From Ichthyophonus hoferi (Eukaryota; Opisthokonta; Ichthyosporea; Ichthyophonida; Ichthyophonidae), in assembly GCA_002751075.1 (NCBI GenBank), contig NAOQ01000064.1:35093-85575 (forward strand): 50,483 bases of DNA, read 5' to 3'. Within the stretch, counting starts at the first letter, position 1; every line of letters starts with the position of its first letter. The translations under genes were made by a program, and so were the position numbers. The notes under the pieces were generated by a model that searched no databases, had not been told where the DNA came from, and saw only the letters and a list, made by a program, of their open reading frames with translations. Shown here in pieces: positions 1 through 14,125 of the stretch.

Positions 1-125
1 TATTCCCATATACACTAAGTGCAGAGTAGTAATAGATTGTTTAAATTATAACGCCAAAATAAATATTTAACCCAAGTTAATTATTAAAATTTTCCGTTTG
101 AAGATCCAAAAGTATATTGAAAAAC

Positions 126-3100
126 ATGTCCAGGAAAGGTGTCCTGTGTGCCTTAGTATTTGTACAGTTGTCCTTTAGCGGCTATGGTATTCTTGTAAAG
201 AAATATGCACAACAGGAAAAAGCTGACCCGCACCTATATGCCACGCTGAGGTATTTGAATTGAATATACCTATATATAACAGGCGTACGTTTTTATGCAT
301 ACATGCATGACCTCTTTTTAGTTCATTAATATATACACGTGCATCTATACAATGAGTATGTGTATGCGCTTGCATAACTTTATATGCTTTTTTATTTATA
401 TACTTTTTTCATTTGTGTATAGATATTTAATGCATATGCATTATATATATTGGCAGAGTTTTCTGCTCTGTTATGATATGTTGTATTATTATATTATACT
501 GTGGTGAACAGAAAGGATGGCTACCATAGCAACTGTATAGTATGTCACCTCTCTCTTCTTTGGTGTTAAATAAAACTATTCTTGTAACGCAGGCCAAGTT
601 ATTATGTTATAATATAACTGAATCTATTATAGGTTTACTTCTATACTGATTATTATATTTCTGGTTGATTTATTCTTTCTCCTTTTTTATCTTTTTTGTA
701 TGTATACCTACTATTTATGTAACTATGCTTATATCAATACTATACATAATATTACATAATTATATAGTTCTAATATAGATATATCACTCCCAATTTTATC
801 CAGAGACGTACTTGTGATTTTGTCTGGATTTGTATATATTTTCTGGTTTCCGTCCACTATATCAAATCTTTCTGTTGTTATATATTTATGGATATATAGT
901 GACATAATTATTTCTTCTGTAAGCCACATTAGTTATTTAATTGTTTGTTTAATTAATTGATTTCTATTCTAGCTCTTACAATAGTTTATATTTAATTATT
1001 TCAAAAAAATAGCACTATTCGGGCTCCTTATAATGCTTTTTTTTATTTGCTTAGTTTTGATCTATTTTATTGGTTGGTTTTTTAATTATAATTAGTATCA
1101 ATTAACATTGATTTGACAATTCTGGTTATTCTATTAATTATCCGATTAGCGATGATAGGACGTATTATATTCTTGCCCTCATTTCAACCAATCAGTTTTT
1201 TATATCGGATCTGCCATACCGATTTTTAATCTGTGGTAGGAGTTGTTAATTTATTATAACAATTATTAACCCATTATTAATGATTTCTAGCCTAATATAG
1301 TTAATTATTAAACTATTATAGTATTTTAACCTATTATGGTAACTATTAATCAATTGTACTGATTGTTAACTTATTATAGTAACTCTTAATCTATTATATT
1401 TTTAAAGCTATTACGGTAATTCATAACCTATCGTAGTGATTTGCAACTTATTATAATGATTGTTAAATCCATTATCTTTTAAAATATCACCTTTACCTTT
1501 TAATTAATTCTAAGCCCCACATGTCATTTGTATATAGATATTAATATTTTTTGATAATTACAACGGGTTGCAACGTTATATATATCGGGATTGGTTGGGT
1601 AATAACCCAATATCTTATTGATAATCATATAAGCCACAGCGTTAATGATTATACTGGCCAAATTATTGGATGTTATTTTCAATTATATATTGCAAAAAAA
1701 TCTCTACCTGTACAGACTTGATATTGTATCTCCTTCATTGGGTATTAAATAAAATATTATATTGACTATTATTTGAACTATTATACAAGATATCATAACA
1801 TATATTAAATAAAATATCACATTTTTAAACTTTTGTCCAATCAACAGAGATGTAGGTGCCTTTCCTGTTCTTCTTCTAGCAGCCATTAAATTTGAAGGCT
1901 GGTACACACCTCGCACGTGGAGGCAATGTTTATTATTATCGTTACTAGGAGCATTTGGTATGTGAGTAAGATAGTATATAGTACATAGCATACATAATGT
2001 AATATGTAATATGGGATGTAATTAATATAGTATATAGTATATAAAAGAATGTATTACTTTCTTTATCTTATTGTTTTTACTGGGAGCATTTAGTATGTGT
2101 GTAAGATAGCATAGTAAAATGCAATATACTATAATATATAGTAAAACATAACAACATCATTTTGTATATATACAGTAGATCACACATAATATGGCGATTA
2201 AAGCATCATAAAATCATTTCCATTGGCATAGATCTCATTTTACTTTTTATAGGAGTGGCTGGCAACCAATACTCTAATATCAAGGGACTATATTTCACGT
2301 CACCAGGCACTGGTATGTGTATAATACCCTGTCTCACTTTCTATAATTCTGAGCATGCTGTCTGTCATCCCCCTCTCCCCCTCTCTAGATGCCTTTAAAT
2401 TGGTTTAGGACCAATAATTTATCTTTCTCTATTATACGCTTTTTATAATTAGACAATAACCAATAGAATGAAAGGTAACCTAAATTTAAAGCAGATATCT
2501 ATGTAATATAATATATATATATATAATCCTAACATGAACATTGTGGCAAAATATACTAGCAAACAATTATTATTTTATACATGAAAATTGGATAATAAAA
2601 AGGTATATATATATATATATATGTATTTGCATAAGTGGATGTATGCACAAAAACACAAAGTATAACAGGCTACCATTACAAACAAATGAGATCTATTTAT
2701 GGGTGGTGGTAAAGCATCCTAGCATAAACGTCATTAAAGGAATATTGAACTAAGAATCGATAGATAGGGATGTGCTAATCTGTATGTAGATTCTATGCAT
2801 AGCTGTAGGATAGTCTAGGACGAATAGTTTATTTATCACCAAGATACATTTTCTATGTATAGGTGCCTTTAAAAATAATTTTATTGGCGCTTGAAATGAA
2901 AATTAGACTAGAATGTTAGAATAAAAAGACATTATTATAATGATATGTGTAATATAATATAGTATCGTAAAATTTAATAATAATATGGTACAATATAAGA
3001 CAATAGCATATTAGTTAACATAATGCAGTATAACATTAGATATATATGATAACGCGTCATGATTTTCTCCTGGAGCTCTATTGGACCCCACATCATCCCT

Positions 3101-6100
3101 TTTCCATCATATACTATACTATAATATACTATACTATAATGTATTCCACTATATTATACTCTATTATACTCTACTGACACCAACTATTTTTCTTCTAACC
3201 TATAATCGGTTGTGTTGTTTGCCTTGGTGGAAAATTATTGTTTTAAACGTTAGAGATCTTGGTGGTGCTATACCGATTAAACCCGATCATATAAAAGATT
3301 TCCTGAGTACGGGCATTTATTCCTTCCATATATAATCACACCCAGGTGCTGTCTCCAATAAAATCCGCTTATATATATATTGATTGGCTAATAACTAACC
3401 ACCATATCGGCATATTACTGTGCAGCGGTTATCTTCCAGCCATTGATCCCTGTGGTTACTGCCATTCTGAGCATTCTAATTGGGCTAGAACCATGTCCAA
3501 ATATATCAACATTAACTGGAAAAGCTAAGGTTGGTTTTGGTGTTTTTTAAAAATTAAAATTATACTTACCATTACTTACATTCATTGGCCTTCCTTACAA
3601 TCTTTTAACCCTTTAAATTATGAAAATACCTTGTGCTGGTTCTTATAATCTCTCAATCTAACTGGTTATGCAGAAAAATAATAAAATAAAATGCAAAGTT
3701 ATAATTTTAAGCTATTTAATGTTTTTTTGCAAAAACCATTCTGAGAACAGTCAATTACTTTTCATGAATACAACTAAAGATGTGGTTATTATAGGGTTAA
3801 GAGAGAGAGAAAATTATAATAGACCTAATATGGTTTACCCTAGCAATCAGCTTGTTGAGCAGTCTCCTGTCTAGGGCTAGATCTTTAATTTATTCTTATA
3901 CTAGTTGTTTATCTTGATTTCTTCACGAATATATTGGTGGAAAGTAGCATTGTTGACGCTACTATGATGCCATACTTCCTATGTACTATGCATAATTGTG
4001 GGTGATATTATTGAATTTCTTACCATAAACAAGACAAAACAAGCAATAGCATTTGAGCATTTTCTGTTGTATTTATAGAGTAAGTCTTGTATGGTAAACT
4101 GGTGTGTCTGTATGTATGTGTATGTATGTACATATATATGCTTGTATGCTTGGTTGTATATGCCTGTATTTTTGTCTATTTATATGCATGTATGCATGTA
4201 TGTAGTGTTTTTATAAATCTGCGTATTTCATTAGATTTTAAATTGTGTATAACGACTGTTGACGTATACTTTGTTGCCTACCTACTGTTATGGTATATCT
4301 CTTTGTTTTTTTACATTACATACATTCTATAATTATATACATCTACACACTTATACATTATATATATACATATAGATATTGGGTATTCTGTCTGCAGTAG
4401 AAGGTGCAATCATTATGGTGTACGTGACGGGCGACAATAAAACGACAGAGATGATCAACCCCCACTTGGGATTCGTATATCTTTTCCTTCACATATTTTG
4501 GTAGGTATCTGTAAGCATGTATGTGTTTGTATGTGGGTAGGTAGGTATGTATCTAGATATATGTATATGTATGTATGTTGGTTGATAGAGAGGTATATAT
4601 ATTTTTATATATGCATTTGTGTAGATTTGTATGTAGAAGGTAGTTAGGTATATATAGGGAAGCATTATATGCAGAGAGATATGATGATATAAATAGTATA
4701 TTTTTATGTGTTGTTTTTTCGTTCGGCTTAAACTGGCAATATATTTACATGATAACTATGATGATCGATATGTGAACCAATAATAACATGGGAAAGAGGA
4801 TGGTGGAGTTAATTGATTGGTTAGCTAAGAAGGTGTAGTCTTCTCTTCATTTATTATTTATCCTCTAATGGTTTATGTTCATTGTTCATTAATATTTACA
4901 TACACTTAATCCTATAATAAAATTTACACACATATGCCTATATATATATATTTGTGGATTACAGATTACAGCCTTTATTGTAGATATTAGCTCATTCATT
5001 GTTGTATACCAGCCAACAGTTGCAAGCATTGAAGTAAAATGAAAATAAAACTTTTCTATTTAGGTATCACTGTAAAAGTAAGAGTATATGACCCGTCATA
5101 GATAGAGACCTTTTATACTATCTAAATCTAGCATACTATATACAGACTACTGGGCAACCTATTTATGCTTTAAGTCATAAATTAAGATAACTAATAACTT
5201 AACATTAATTATTGATTAATATGCCCAGACCAGGCTTTTCTATTTTTTATATTTAGCTATATTTGTAATTTGTAAAGCCATATAAAAACAAGACCAAACG
5301 GGGGGCATATTATTAATTTTCAGTATGTTAATTAATTAATTAATTAATTAATTAACTTTGACTAACTATTGTGAGTATGCTGTATTTTTAACTATAACTA
5401 TATATAAATACATGTATATACTTAAACTTATACTTACACGTATACCTATACCCACAGTATGGCCGTGTATATTGTCTTGCAGAAATGGTTTATTTTCTCA
5501 AAGGATCCAATGTATGTTAACTCTCTTATATCTTATTGGTGTGTATAAATAGATGGAGTCTAAGTTATTGGTGGGAGTTTTAGTTTAATAGGATCAAAGG
5601 AAAGAATACATTAGGAATAATGATGATAATAATAACAGTAATAGTAACGATTATTATAACAATAGCACTAATAACAGTAAATTATATATTAACATACATG
5701 AAGTTTTTCTCCCTATATATGAACTACTGTAAAATATATTATCTAATATACCTTATAACATATTCTATAATAACTATATCCTTTCTCATTAAAGAAAAAG
5801 AATAGGGATGGGCCGAATTTTGAATAGTAGACTTGATGATTTAAAACTGGCAGTCGTTGGATATAGGTCAAGACCTATTACCGTAACAGGTATGTTAATT
5901 TTGTTATGTTATGTTCTATATTTGTTTGTTGCTTTTTTCTTATTTTATTTTATTTCTCTTTTCATCTCTTTATCGATTTATCTGGCTGTCTATCTGTCTA
6001 TTTATCTAGCTATTTATTTTTATTCTTCTCTTCTTTTTCTCTTTCTCTTTCACCCCCTTCCTGTTTCTCTCTTTCTAATATTAGGCATCCTTTAATTTCT

Positions 6101-8704
6101 TCCCATATTATTTTTTCTTTTCACCATTACCTAAGCTTTCAATTAAAATCCAAATCTAGATATAAACTGCTTTAGACGTACTGGCATTTTATTATTGGTC
6201 TCATTATATATTTCTTTACCTATATGTTTTATTTCTCCAATCAACATTAGCAGTTAAATAGGATCAGACCAGATCTACCTAATTTGTTAAAAGTCAAGTA
6301 AGATATGATTTAAAAATGATTTTATTGGATAATTATATGAAGGAGAATCTATTGAGATTTTCTATATAATCAATTGGGTTCTATATTTAAATGGCGGTCT
6401 TGCAGGATGAAGGGTTATGATGAAATGATACAATTGGTTGAATAAATACCATGTGATATGATGTAGTACCGAGGATCAATTGGATATGCATGATATAGGT
6501 CGAAACAGGATCTCAGTATGGCAGGCTAGGTGTTAGGATGTATGGAAATACATATATATGTATGTATATATATGTAAGTAGGCATATGGATCTATGTATG
6601 TTGATACATATTTTTATATGAAAGCCTGTATGTGTTCTAAAAGTAGCTTGTCCTATTTAAACATACAGCGTGGAGCTATGGATTTGGTGCTCTATTTATG
6701 CTGCTAAGTTGTGCTTTTGATATACCAGCTGATGGCATTGGAGCTACTATCCCACCTAATGTAGGTAGCATAGAGTATAGTGGCATGTATTATATTATAG
6801 TATAATGTACGATAGAGTATAGTGGCATGTATTATATTATAGTATAATGTACGATAGAGTAGTATATTATAATATTTTGTATTATATTATAATAGGAAAT
6901 AGTGTAATATGTTATAGTATATATATATACGTACATTTGTATGTCTCCTACTAACTTCACCCTCAATTTACAGACATATATCCCACTAATTTATGCAATT
7001 TTTATTTCTTCGGCTCTAAATTACGCCATTATCTCATGGGCCAATAGCCAATTACATCCCTCTCTCGTGACAGCCTTGTGGCCTTTACAGGTGTGTATAT
7101 TGACAGGGTATATCTATTTATATACGGTTGTATGTTCAATGTATCTAATGTATATACATATGTATGTATTTATTTATTTATGTATTTGTGTATATATATG
7201 CGTGTGTATTTGCGGATATTGACACTAATGAATACATTAATCACATTGTTGTATATAAATATATCTTTCTGCCAATTATATTTTAGATTTTATTTATAGA
7301 TAACTTAATATTTCTCATAATCAATATTAATCTCTATGCATTAATGTATGATATATTATATTCATATCTCTGATATTATTAGTACTGAGATGGTTCAAAT
7401 GGTAATGCTAGGTTGTTGTTGAGGGAAATAATAATGTTTTAAGGAGATTAGGAGAAAGGGTATAATGGTGTAAATCTTAAAATATCATACAATGGTTTTG
7501 AACGTGTACTAACCTCCATTTATCTGCACATATACTTACATATATACACGTATATATATTTGATTGTATTATAATATTATCATACATATTATTATGTTAT
7601 GATCTATAATATCCTATCACCATACATACATACTACCATACATGCTGTCATGATATATAAACACATATTCCTATGTAGGTGCCAACAGTAGCTATCCTGT
7701 CCTTCATTGTATTCGGTGATACTCTAACGGTAAGCCTCACCCTTTCACTGTAGCTGTATACGATTTAATAATGTGCATATAACCAGTAACATACATTCTG
7801 ATTATTTCTATCCAATTTTACTTGATCCTAGCACAATATTGGTTTAGGCATATGATATTTGTGTATATATGCACCTTATATTACTAGGGATGGAAGGTTA
7901 GTGTGATTGTTCTTTGATGATATTTTCGAGAACGTTTTAAGGTAAATTTCATATTATTGAATTTTAAAGGGCCTAATCACGGTTAATCAAAGATAAATAC
8001 TGATTGGAGTGATTAGTTTGAACTATTTGTGATTAATTTTTTATTGCTTATGTTATCTTTCATAATTTAAAATTCTTAGGCTGATAATTATCACTTTAAT
8101 TAATTAAAAAATATTTCTATTTATATTTCTTCATAATTATATTTTACTAAGCTTCTAGCTTTCTGTATGCATTGGTTCAATCTCGTGCACTATTCCTAGT
8201 GCACCGAACCAAACATATCTACCCAACTAGCCAATCAACTAACTGTCCTTGGCAATTTGCCCGTAATCTACCCACAAATTGAAACCATTTATCTGAAAGT
8301 TTTTCTACAAGGACAGATTCTTCAATTTAAATAGAATTGAAAAATATTGACTGCTCGCATCACCATTGGTATATAGAGTTAGATTTTATTTAATTATTCC
8401 TACAATTATGGTATGATAAGGACTATATTATTATTATGATTAAAATATCATTTATAATATCATGCATTTATCCTAGTTCCACGGGGTCGTGCATACCCAA
8501 CTAATCAATCTACTAACTCTCCCTGGAAATTTCCCTGTAATCCATACATCTACATAGGGACTACAACTCTTCGGCGGGTTTATGATAGCCGTTGGTTTAC
8601 TGGCAGTCACTTGGGCCGACTATTTTGACAAGCCAACTGGTAGTATGGTAGGTTCTATGAAAGTTGGCAATAACTACCCACTAGATTCCCTGAGTTATAA
8701 GTGA
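126..8704 (+). CDS. EamA/WAT1-like drug/metabolite (DMT) transporter, 10 exons
   Basis: Predicted multi-pass carrier of the drug/metabolite superfamily, 337 residues; substrate unknown. Exons assembled by eye: 126-250, 1848-1957, 2253-2312, 3426-3529, 4376-4500, 5458-5540, 6669-6760, 6974-7090, 7679-7729, 8558-8704. All nine introns are GT-AG and the phases chain without a stop, from ATG at 126 to TGA at 8702-8704. Family signs, in order: TM1 in exon 1; RDVGAF opening exon 2 (TM2); GNQYSNIKGLYFTS in exon 3, like the WAT1 NQLLF.KGL.LTS motif; AVIFQPLIPVVTAILS in exon 4 (TM4); TM5-7 in exons 5-7; SSALNYAIISWAN and ALWPLQ in exon 8; VAILSFIVFGD in exon 9 (TM9); a final TM plus a polar tail in exon 10. 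Length and ten-TM layout fit the family. The exon 6 donor is GTGTAT at 5541; the alternative at 5539 breaks the frame. Intron lengths run from 213 to 1597 bp. Confidence 0.88.
1240..1480. repeat. Degenerate ~22-25 bp minisatellite in intron 1
   Basis: About nine diverged copies of a unit close to AACCTATTATAGTAATTATT lie in a row within intron 1 of the DMT gene. The copies differ at several positions each, so the array is old. Confidence 0.6.
4100..4210. repeat. TGTA/TATG microsatellite-like tract in intron 4
   Basis: An imperfect TATG/TGTA run. A similar tract lies at 4510-4590 in intron 5 and another at 7140-7210 in intron 8. These cause most of the short spurious open frames in the area. 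Confidence 0.6.
5329..5355. repeat. (TTAA)n microsatellite in intron 5
   Basis: Uninterrupted 4-bp repeat of TTAA/ATTA, about six and a half units, roughly 100 bp upstream of the exon 6 acceptor. Confidence 0.85.
6771..6863. repeat. Exact 42-bp tandem duplication in intron 7
   Basis: The unit starting TAGAGTATAGTGGCATG at 6771 repeats without a mismatch at 6813, and a third partial copy starts at 6855. It lies in the short (213-bp) intron 7, just after the exon 7 donor. Perfect identity in AT-rich intron DNA means the duplication is recent. Confidence 0.85.
8220..8558 (+). repeat. Intron 9 end duplicated: 8220-8282 and 8496-8558
   Basis: Two direct copies of about 62 bp, each beginning ACCCAACTA and sharing the CAATC.ACTAACT core, lie 276 bp apart. 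The second copy is the last part of intron 9 and runs into the exon 10 acceptor at 8557. Identity is roughly 75% by eye. The upstream copy lacks the terminal TAG/exon junction. Confidence 0.6.
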
Positions 8705-11600
8705 ATGCTTGTCTTATCTTATATTGTTTTTTTATTTTCGTTCTACCCCTGGTGGGTTTTTCTATGGTACCAAGTATTTAAACAAACGATTTTAAAAAAA
8801 TAAAATAAAAATATATATCCAATGAATGTGGGCCTTATTAGAACTGTTTGATTGGAGTACTGGACGTATATAACGACTTTGAAACTTGCATTCAATTGTT
8901 CATCTCTACTATTTTTAAAAATTCTTAGATTTAAAATGAATTAAATCTACCTGGCTATTGGTTACCACGCTGCTGATTGGCGATTGTCTATTGTATTCTG
9001 CCATTATATTTTTTCAATGGTAATTTGTGTTTGTATATGGCATTTGTCTTCTCTACACATCTCTTTATTCTTGGTATGTGGAAATATAGGTGTTTGTACG
9101 TTTGCCTATAGTTAGTTTTCTTTTCTGGTATAGCCACTATTGCACTTCTTGCAGTAATGATACGTTTGTTTGTTTTGAAACCATGATCTTCCCGTTATAA
9201 TTTTTATATAAACCAAGTACTGCTTCAACTCCATCTTCCCAATTCTAATAATCTACATTAATTTGTATATTTTGTTATGGGTGGTACTAAATATTGCTTG
9301 TATGCTTGGCTTTTACATATAACTCTACCTACTTGTTATTTTAGGTTAGGGTGGGGAATATTAATGCTGCTATATATATATATATATATATTTATTAGTA
9401 CTCCAACGGTTTCTGCCATGACACAAATACTCTGCCTTAATAAATACCAATAATTCGGTTGGATACAAGTTTATTAATTAATATTAATTAGATGGGAGGT
9501 CATTTAGTTCTACCGCAATATACATAATACACACTGTGATATATGCACTTATATTTGTTTACTTTTTATTTTAGCGGTACATAGTGCCTTTTGGGGGAGG
9601 TAAAATCGACTATTATTGGCTGTTTATATAGGTGGAAATAGTAATTAATTCTAACCAAACCTAGTAAAACACTTAAATGGGCATGTATTAGGTAAGTAAT
9701 TTCGTCAGTTTGTGATTTTTGATTGTGAGGTGAGTATTCCTGGCAATCCACTAAGTCGTGAAAGGTTATTTCTGTCGACTGATGACTAGCTTTCCCAGTA
9801 AGGTAAACATTGCGAATATTCCACTAATCATCAATGTGCCAGTGGGCAGTGTATTTATCTTCTACACATATGTGACTACATTTATATATATATATATATA
9901 TGATAATTAGGTATCGATATCAGCCAGAATGATTGGGTTGAGAGTATAAAGAACTTTCTATATGAATTTCTCTTCAATTAAGTTTGGAATGGGAGTAATT
10001 GAGGTCTTTAATAGACATGCCTATAACCATATATTGTTTACATACATACCCATTCAGTCACACAAAACATGAGCCAATACACTATTCGCAGTCAATTAAT
10101 GTGATTACCGGGGTAATTTTAAATGGTTTATTTGATATTCTTTTCTATTAGAAAACAAATATCTTATATTATCTTGCACTCTACCATATTGTATTGGTCT
10201 CTATTCTAATATACATAAAAAGTATTTCATTGGCTTGTATTGTTTTAAATTTGGATACATTGGATTAGCAACACACTTGTTGAATGATCAAGTTAGTGTA
10301 GTAAAGACCAGTAGAATACTGGGTTTAGTTTATTAGGTATAAAAACTGTTGATCATTGAAAAAAATTGATTTGATTGAATTCTACACCCTATGTTTTATC
10401 TTATTGCTAGTTATGATTGGGATTGCATAACTCAGTCAACTGTTTCTGCTTTATGGCAGGCACATAGTATTATTATATTGGGCTATTATTATAGTTCAGC
10501 CGATCACATCATCCATCGAACTACAGTACAATATTATTGGTTTGGATTTTTAGATCTATTATACTCAATTTAGCATGGGCTTGATTTAGTTCCTGCTTTT
10601 CCTGCAAGATTGCCATTAAAATATTTTTGATTATTTTTATGAATGTAGACTGAGCAACTACGTAACAATGTATATATATTATTGCAGCAAATAGATGGGT
10701 AGCAGAATGTTGTAGAGTTGTAACTTAAGCTATCATGTTATGCAATTAGATTAGCATTTGCACAAGAGACGTTTATTTTGTCATGTAGACAAAATTAATG
10801 ACAGGAATGGGGGCTAAGAATACGTACATGCTTTCTACAGTTATAGATGTCTTTTTTGTGTCAAATACAGAATGTATGACATTAAAAAATATAGTGTGGC
10901 CATGGAGGATTTGTGGTATAACTTATCAAATGTCCCTATATATACAACATAGTTCAGAATATTTATAGTCGGAATTAATGCCACATTGTTAACTAACTAT
11001 TCTGTATATGATATTATGATATCAAAAGTTGCAATTACACATTGATCATTAAGCCATTGTAATCACAGAATGTGTGTTTTTATATTAGGCTAGTAATTAG
11101 ATTTATTTAATCTATTGATTACTGAGTAACTAGCCTCACCCTGTACTATTTGATTGGTTAATTCTTACAGCTTTAGTTGTTTAGAGTTAAGGTTCACTGG
11201 ACAATTAGTGGCGCAATAATTATAAATAGATATTTTATTTGATAAAATTGATCTTGGTAAAATTGTATTAGTATTTCAATTGGTCAGTGTGAGGGTCGGT
11301 CATATTTTACCAATAGATTCAAATGAGGGTAACTACGTTAAAAGTGGAACATTCCCTCATGGGTATGTAGGTGTAAGCTCAATTGCTTAACCAAGTTTTT
11401 GCTAGAATCATATTAAGTTTACTGACAGGTCAGTAGATTGGTAGAAACTACATAAATAATGACAATCAGTCTATTATTAAGAACTGAAAATTAAGAAGAA
11501 ATCTTTTTTAAAATCTTAGTTTGATAATTGTTTGTTGTTTCACTTTTTGTTATGGCACTTAAGGGATCTTTAAACAATTTTTTTTAAAAAAATTGCTTTT
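8705..11600. other. Intergenic, no supported gene
   Basis: AT-rich non-coding DNA with (TA)n tracts at 9370-9391 and 9882-9902. A short open segment near 9757-9847 could encode a hydrophobic peptide on the minus strand (TLMISGIFAMFTLL), but it has no partner exons. Another open stretch at 11224-11388 (+) is equally isolated. I assign no gene. Confidence 0.6.
8799..8804 (+). promoter_or_regulatory. Candidate polyadenylation signal of DMT gene
   Basis: AATAAA about 95 bp past the TGA of the DMT gene, with a second overlapping AATAAA just after it. Position fits a 3' end, but such hexamers are common by chance in DNA this AT-rich. Confidence 0.35.
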
Positions 11601-14125
11601 ATCCTAACACTTAAAACCATCCTTAGGTCTGCCAGAATTGAAAAGAAAACTAAAGTTATTCATTCTATGGATACTAGTAAATCGAGCGGGATTTCAACCT
11701 AAAAAGCTGTCCTGAGCAGGAAATTAACCATATTCTATGACCCCCTTACTTCTTCTAAAAGTTCAATGACTACAAATAATCAAGTGGAACCATCCTCCAT
11801 TGATATTGAGTCAGTATCAGAAACATTTTCAGACAGAAAATCTTGATCAGATAATGAAAATTACAACAGGGTTCATAAGGCCCAACTACCTAGTGGTGCT
11901 TCTACTGAAACAGTATCTACTCACAATCCATCTCATGTAACTATTGTGCCAGAAGCTCCTAAGTCTTCAGTCATACCAACAAAAGAGGCACCTATTTCTA
12001 TGGTTCCTACATTTACAGCTCCACCATCCGCATTCAATTTTCTGACTGAGCCAACCATCAAACTTCTCTTTTCTACTCAACATCTGAGACCAAGAATGTC
12101 AGAGGCGATGCAAGGGGAGAATATCTTCAGAAGACAAGGCGGCAATCCTTTTGTACAAGAAATCTGACTTCAGTCAGCCCCAGTTGTCAATAAAAATCAT
12201 GTCTTAAAAAGTGGAAACAATGGATCAATATCTTGCAATGTTGGCCTGACTGTATTATTACATAAATATCAGTTTCAGGATGCTTGCAAGCATTCAATAC
12301 TCTGCCTACCACAGAGCAATTAGCACATCCTGATATATTTTGGCTACAGAGGAAATATCAAGGTTTTATCTTCTTCATCTTGTTACACCACCACAGTGCA
12401 TTGCCTCAGGGTGGATACCCCTACAATTCACCTATATCACATGGATAGATATAAAAGCAAATATTTAACAGCAAAGGGACTCCGATGGATTTACAGCATT
12501 TAATAGAGCTTTTCTGTGCAAAGCCACTCTTCAATGAAATTGGCAAAACGTTCTTAGAATGAATTTAAAGCATCAGTAATAGGCTTCAAGGTTTAACACT
12601 TGCAATGAATGCTGATCAACTCATTGTAAAGACCGTTGAGGTAATATCTGAAATGAGACATTTATCAAGAGAGGTTGACCAATTTGTGGTGATACATGCT
12701 TGAAGCAGAACTCTTTAATAGGTTGCCAGTTTTTTTACTTATTATAAGAATATGCCAACTACACAGCTTTGACAATACCAGACGCCAAGGCCCCTCCATC
12801 CATGTCAAGAAAACGTTGGATACAATGCCCAAACTTTTACATGTGAGATAGATCAAGGAGCTCATAAATTGGAGCAATGTCTGATTATTAAGCAATTAAA
12901 TGGCATATCATTTAAAGTTAATGGGGGTCAAGGCCAAAAGAACTAACAAAATTGCAGATTTTCATCTGAAAAGATAAGGGAAACAAATGTTAAGAAGTCT
13001 GAAAAGTTTTACACAGTGAACCAAGATGTGTCTTGGGTGGCAACTGGATATACACATGTGTCACTTACCACCCCCATCAACAGATCCAATTCCTTTGTTT
13101 AGATAGTGAATCTCCAAAACATTTATATTTTTGCTGAGGACTTTATCTTTATAAAACCAGAGATTTTAAAAAGGGTACATTAGGGAAATGTCAAAATGAG
13201 TAATGCTCTAGGGTTCATAATTATTAGGTTACTAACAAAAGTAGAAGACCGTGAATGGATAATAATACTATCAAATGTACTAATTGTCCTTGACCTAAAC
13301 AAGGGTATATTCTCCATCCTTTTACTAAATGAAAAAAGAAAAATAATTATATTTAAAGATGAGCACGTTTAACTCTTACAGAACACTGAAGTGATGCTTC
13401 AAGGAGACACAATTAATAATTTATATACTGACTGGATGCTCCTATTATTAGTTTACACAAGAAGATCAGTGAAAGTGACCAGAATGTTCGTGCCAACATC
13501 AACACTCCTCAACCTATGCAGAAATCCATGAATGTCAAGAACCAGGATTATATCACCAATTGAACCACTACAAATGATATGGGACTTATCTTGTATCCGG
13601 TTTTCCACTTGAGACTCATGCATCCAAGCCCAAGAGCTATGTCTAAAGCTCTTTCATTTTGTGGCACTCAAATCAGAAGGAGTCCAATCATAGATTGTGA
13701 AACATGCAATTTTTTAAACTCCAAGCCTGCACTTCCTGAGATACCTCCGGACTACTGTTAAAGATTTTTTAATCTATGAGAAGGTGTCACTCTCACTCAC
13801 TACCTTCCCCAAGGCATACTTTGCTGTTGATCTGTGCACATCCTGAAATGTTTTAGGCTACATTATTTACCTAGCCTGGAGACCAATCAGTTGGCTTTTA
13901 AAGAAGCAAAGCATCATGACCTTATCTACCGCTGAGAGTGAATATATTGCCATGTCAACTACATGCCAACAACCAGTCCACAATCTGAATCTTGGAAAGG
14001 AGTTGTATTTTCAGTGGGACAAGACTCATAAAGGTCTGCTACTGGTACATCCAAGACTGAGTGATCAACAAAGAGGTCAAGGTTAAACCTTGCCCCACAG
14101 AGCTCATGGCCACAGATTGTCTAGC
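11600..14125 (+). mobile_element. Decayed Ty1/copia element, internal region
   Basis: Fossil LTR retrotransposon of the Ty1/copia family. The internal region holds a gag-like first part (about 11630-12200) and degraded pol. The surest landmark is the RNase H segment near 13903-13972, with TLSTAESEYIAMST, matching the copia LSTTEAEYIA motif. It is followed by the pol C-terminal end just before the LTR at 14126. Heavily broken (well over ten breaks) and old. No matching 5' LTR is visible upstream, so the left limit is approximate. Confidence 0.8.

Noticed and set aside
3081-3335. Open frame in intron 3, with a part (near 3250-3330) that reads like protein
   Set aside because: The neighbouring exons 3 and 4 join in phase and in family order without it; its start is a TACTATA repeat.
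5808-6175. Two overlapping hydrophobic open frames in intron 6
   Set aside because: Low-complexity leucine/serine/tyrosine strings from a pyrimidine-rich tract inside an intron of the DMT gene.
9757-9847. Possible membrane-segment exon on either strand
   Set aside because: Both strands are open here, no partner exons were found, and a single hydrophobic stretch is weak evidence.
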